Under the pieces are notes generated by a model. It did not search any database. It saw only the letters and a list, made by a program, of their open reading frames with translations, and was not told the origin of the DNA. From contig CABSAB010000006.1 in the NCBI GenBank assembly GCA_902475515.1, forward strand, positions 1-14,500: a stretch of 14,500 bases of DNA, read 5' to 3'. Within the stretch, counting starts at the first letter, position 1. Every line of letters begins with the position of its first letter. A program made the position numbers and the translations under genes. Shown here piece by piece: positions 14,151 to 14,500 of this stretch. This DNA is from an uncultured Eubacteriales bacterium (GTDB taxonomy: Bacteria > Bacillota > Clostridia > Oscillospirales > Oscillospiraceae).

Positions 14151-14500
14151 ATGAAAAAGCGAACTCTGGCGCTGCTGCTTGCGGCTGTGATGGTCCTGGG
14201 CCTGCTGTCCGCCTGCGGCGGCGATGCGGCCAGCACCAAAGACCCCGTTTCGGCTCCGGCCAGTGACACGGCGGACCAGCCCGAGACCACAGAAGCGCCT
14301 GCTGTTCCCGATGCCCCGGAGCCCCCGGCTTCCGATGCGGAGGATTCCGCCGTGGATGCAGAGACTGCGGGCTACGTCTATTCCGGCGAGTGGGCCGAAT
14401 ATCCCCTGTGTGAGCCCGGCGAGAAGACCCTGACCATGTGGACGGAGTTCCCCGGCTTCCTGACTATGGTGGGTATTGACAGCTATACGGGCTGCTCGGT
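14151..14500 (+). CDS. Second solute-binding lipoprotein, N-terminal part only (cut by window edge)
   Basis: The first 116 codons of a lipoprotein. The signal peptide is MKKRTLALLLAAVMVLGLLS and the lipobox LSAC gives acylated C22. An Ala/Pro/Asp/Glu-rich linker (about 23-74) follows, then the start of a binding domain with EKTLTMWTEF, which aligns with DYTFSMWVSF of the protein at 8203-9990. The two share signal peptide, linker type and domain opening at almost the same residue numbers, so they are paralogues in the same family 1-like group. The gene has its own strong promoter and ribosome site. The ligand is unknown and the C-terminal domain is outside the window. Confidence 0.82.
   Translation, partial: MKKRTLALLLAAVMVLGLLSACGGDAASTKDPVSAPASDTADQPETTEAPAVPDAPEPPASDAEDSAVDAETAGYVYSGEWAEYPLCEPGEKTLTMWTEFPGFLTMVGIDSYTGCS

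Noticed and set aside
1..14500. CRISPR arrays, tRNA or rRNA genes, IS elements, phage or defence genes
   Set aside because: No regularly spaced repeats, no tRNA-like cloverleaf, and no transposase, integrase or defence-protein motifs on either strand.

Overview
The window is GC-rich bacterial chromosome from a low-oxygen gut-type Firmicute. The best guess is an Oscillospirales (Oscillospiraceae/Ruminococcaceae-like) clostridium. This rests on strong AGGAGG-type ribosome binding sites, TTGACA/TATAAT-type promoters, clostridial-style TsaD, PolA and YaaA proteins, lipoproteins with long Ala/Pro/Glu linkers, and small HTH regulators typical of that group. No assignment below order level is possible from the sequence alone. 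The right half is tightly packed and conventional. No tRNA, rRNA, CRISPR array, transposase, integrase or phage gene was seen.

Left part (1-4868, minus strand): a compact operon of a small XRE-type regulator (HTH-A), rimI and tsaD. Adjacent genes overlap by 11 and 20 bp, and tsaD runs off the left edge. Upstream lies polA, then a second small regulator (HTH-B) that is a close paralogue of HTH-A. Each regulator is preceded by a short AT-rich divergent promoter region carrying two inverted-repeat boxes (TACAC/TACAT ... GTGTA) 33-34 bp apart. In locus B the outward promoter serves an 87-aa protein of an uncharacterised small family (DUF6809-like). In locus A the same outward promoter points at no gene and runs into a strongly structured palindromic element before the polA 3' end. 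This duplicated regulator/operator module is the least explained thing in the window.

Middle (4998-7950): the DUF6809-like gene converges on a THUMP-domain RNA methyltransferase gene (minus strand). Divergent from that is a MATE-family efflux pump. Both of the latter have recognisable promoters in their shared 205-bp spacer.

Right part (8203-14500, plus strand): a large solute-binding lipoprotein with a strong terminator; a lipoprotein polysaccharide deacetylase; then a promoter-permease-yaaA-small membrane protein unit closed by a terminator; and finally the start of a second, paralogous solute-binding lipoprotein, cut by the right edge. No ABC permease or ATPase accompanies either binding protein here.

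No intergenic stretch exceeds 300 bp. The longest (1674-1874, 4449-4652, 6387-6591, 7951-8202, 13913-14150) hold the promoters, operators, terminators and palindromic elements listed. I did not find a defence island, biosynthetic cluster or other clearly new multi-gene system. The best candidates for something undescribed are the twin HTH/operator modules, the two structured intergenic elements, and the unannotated 58-aa membrane protein.
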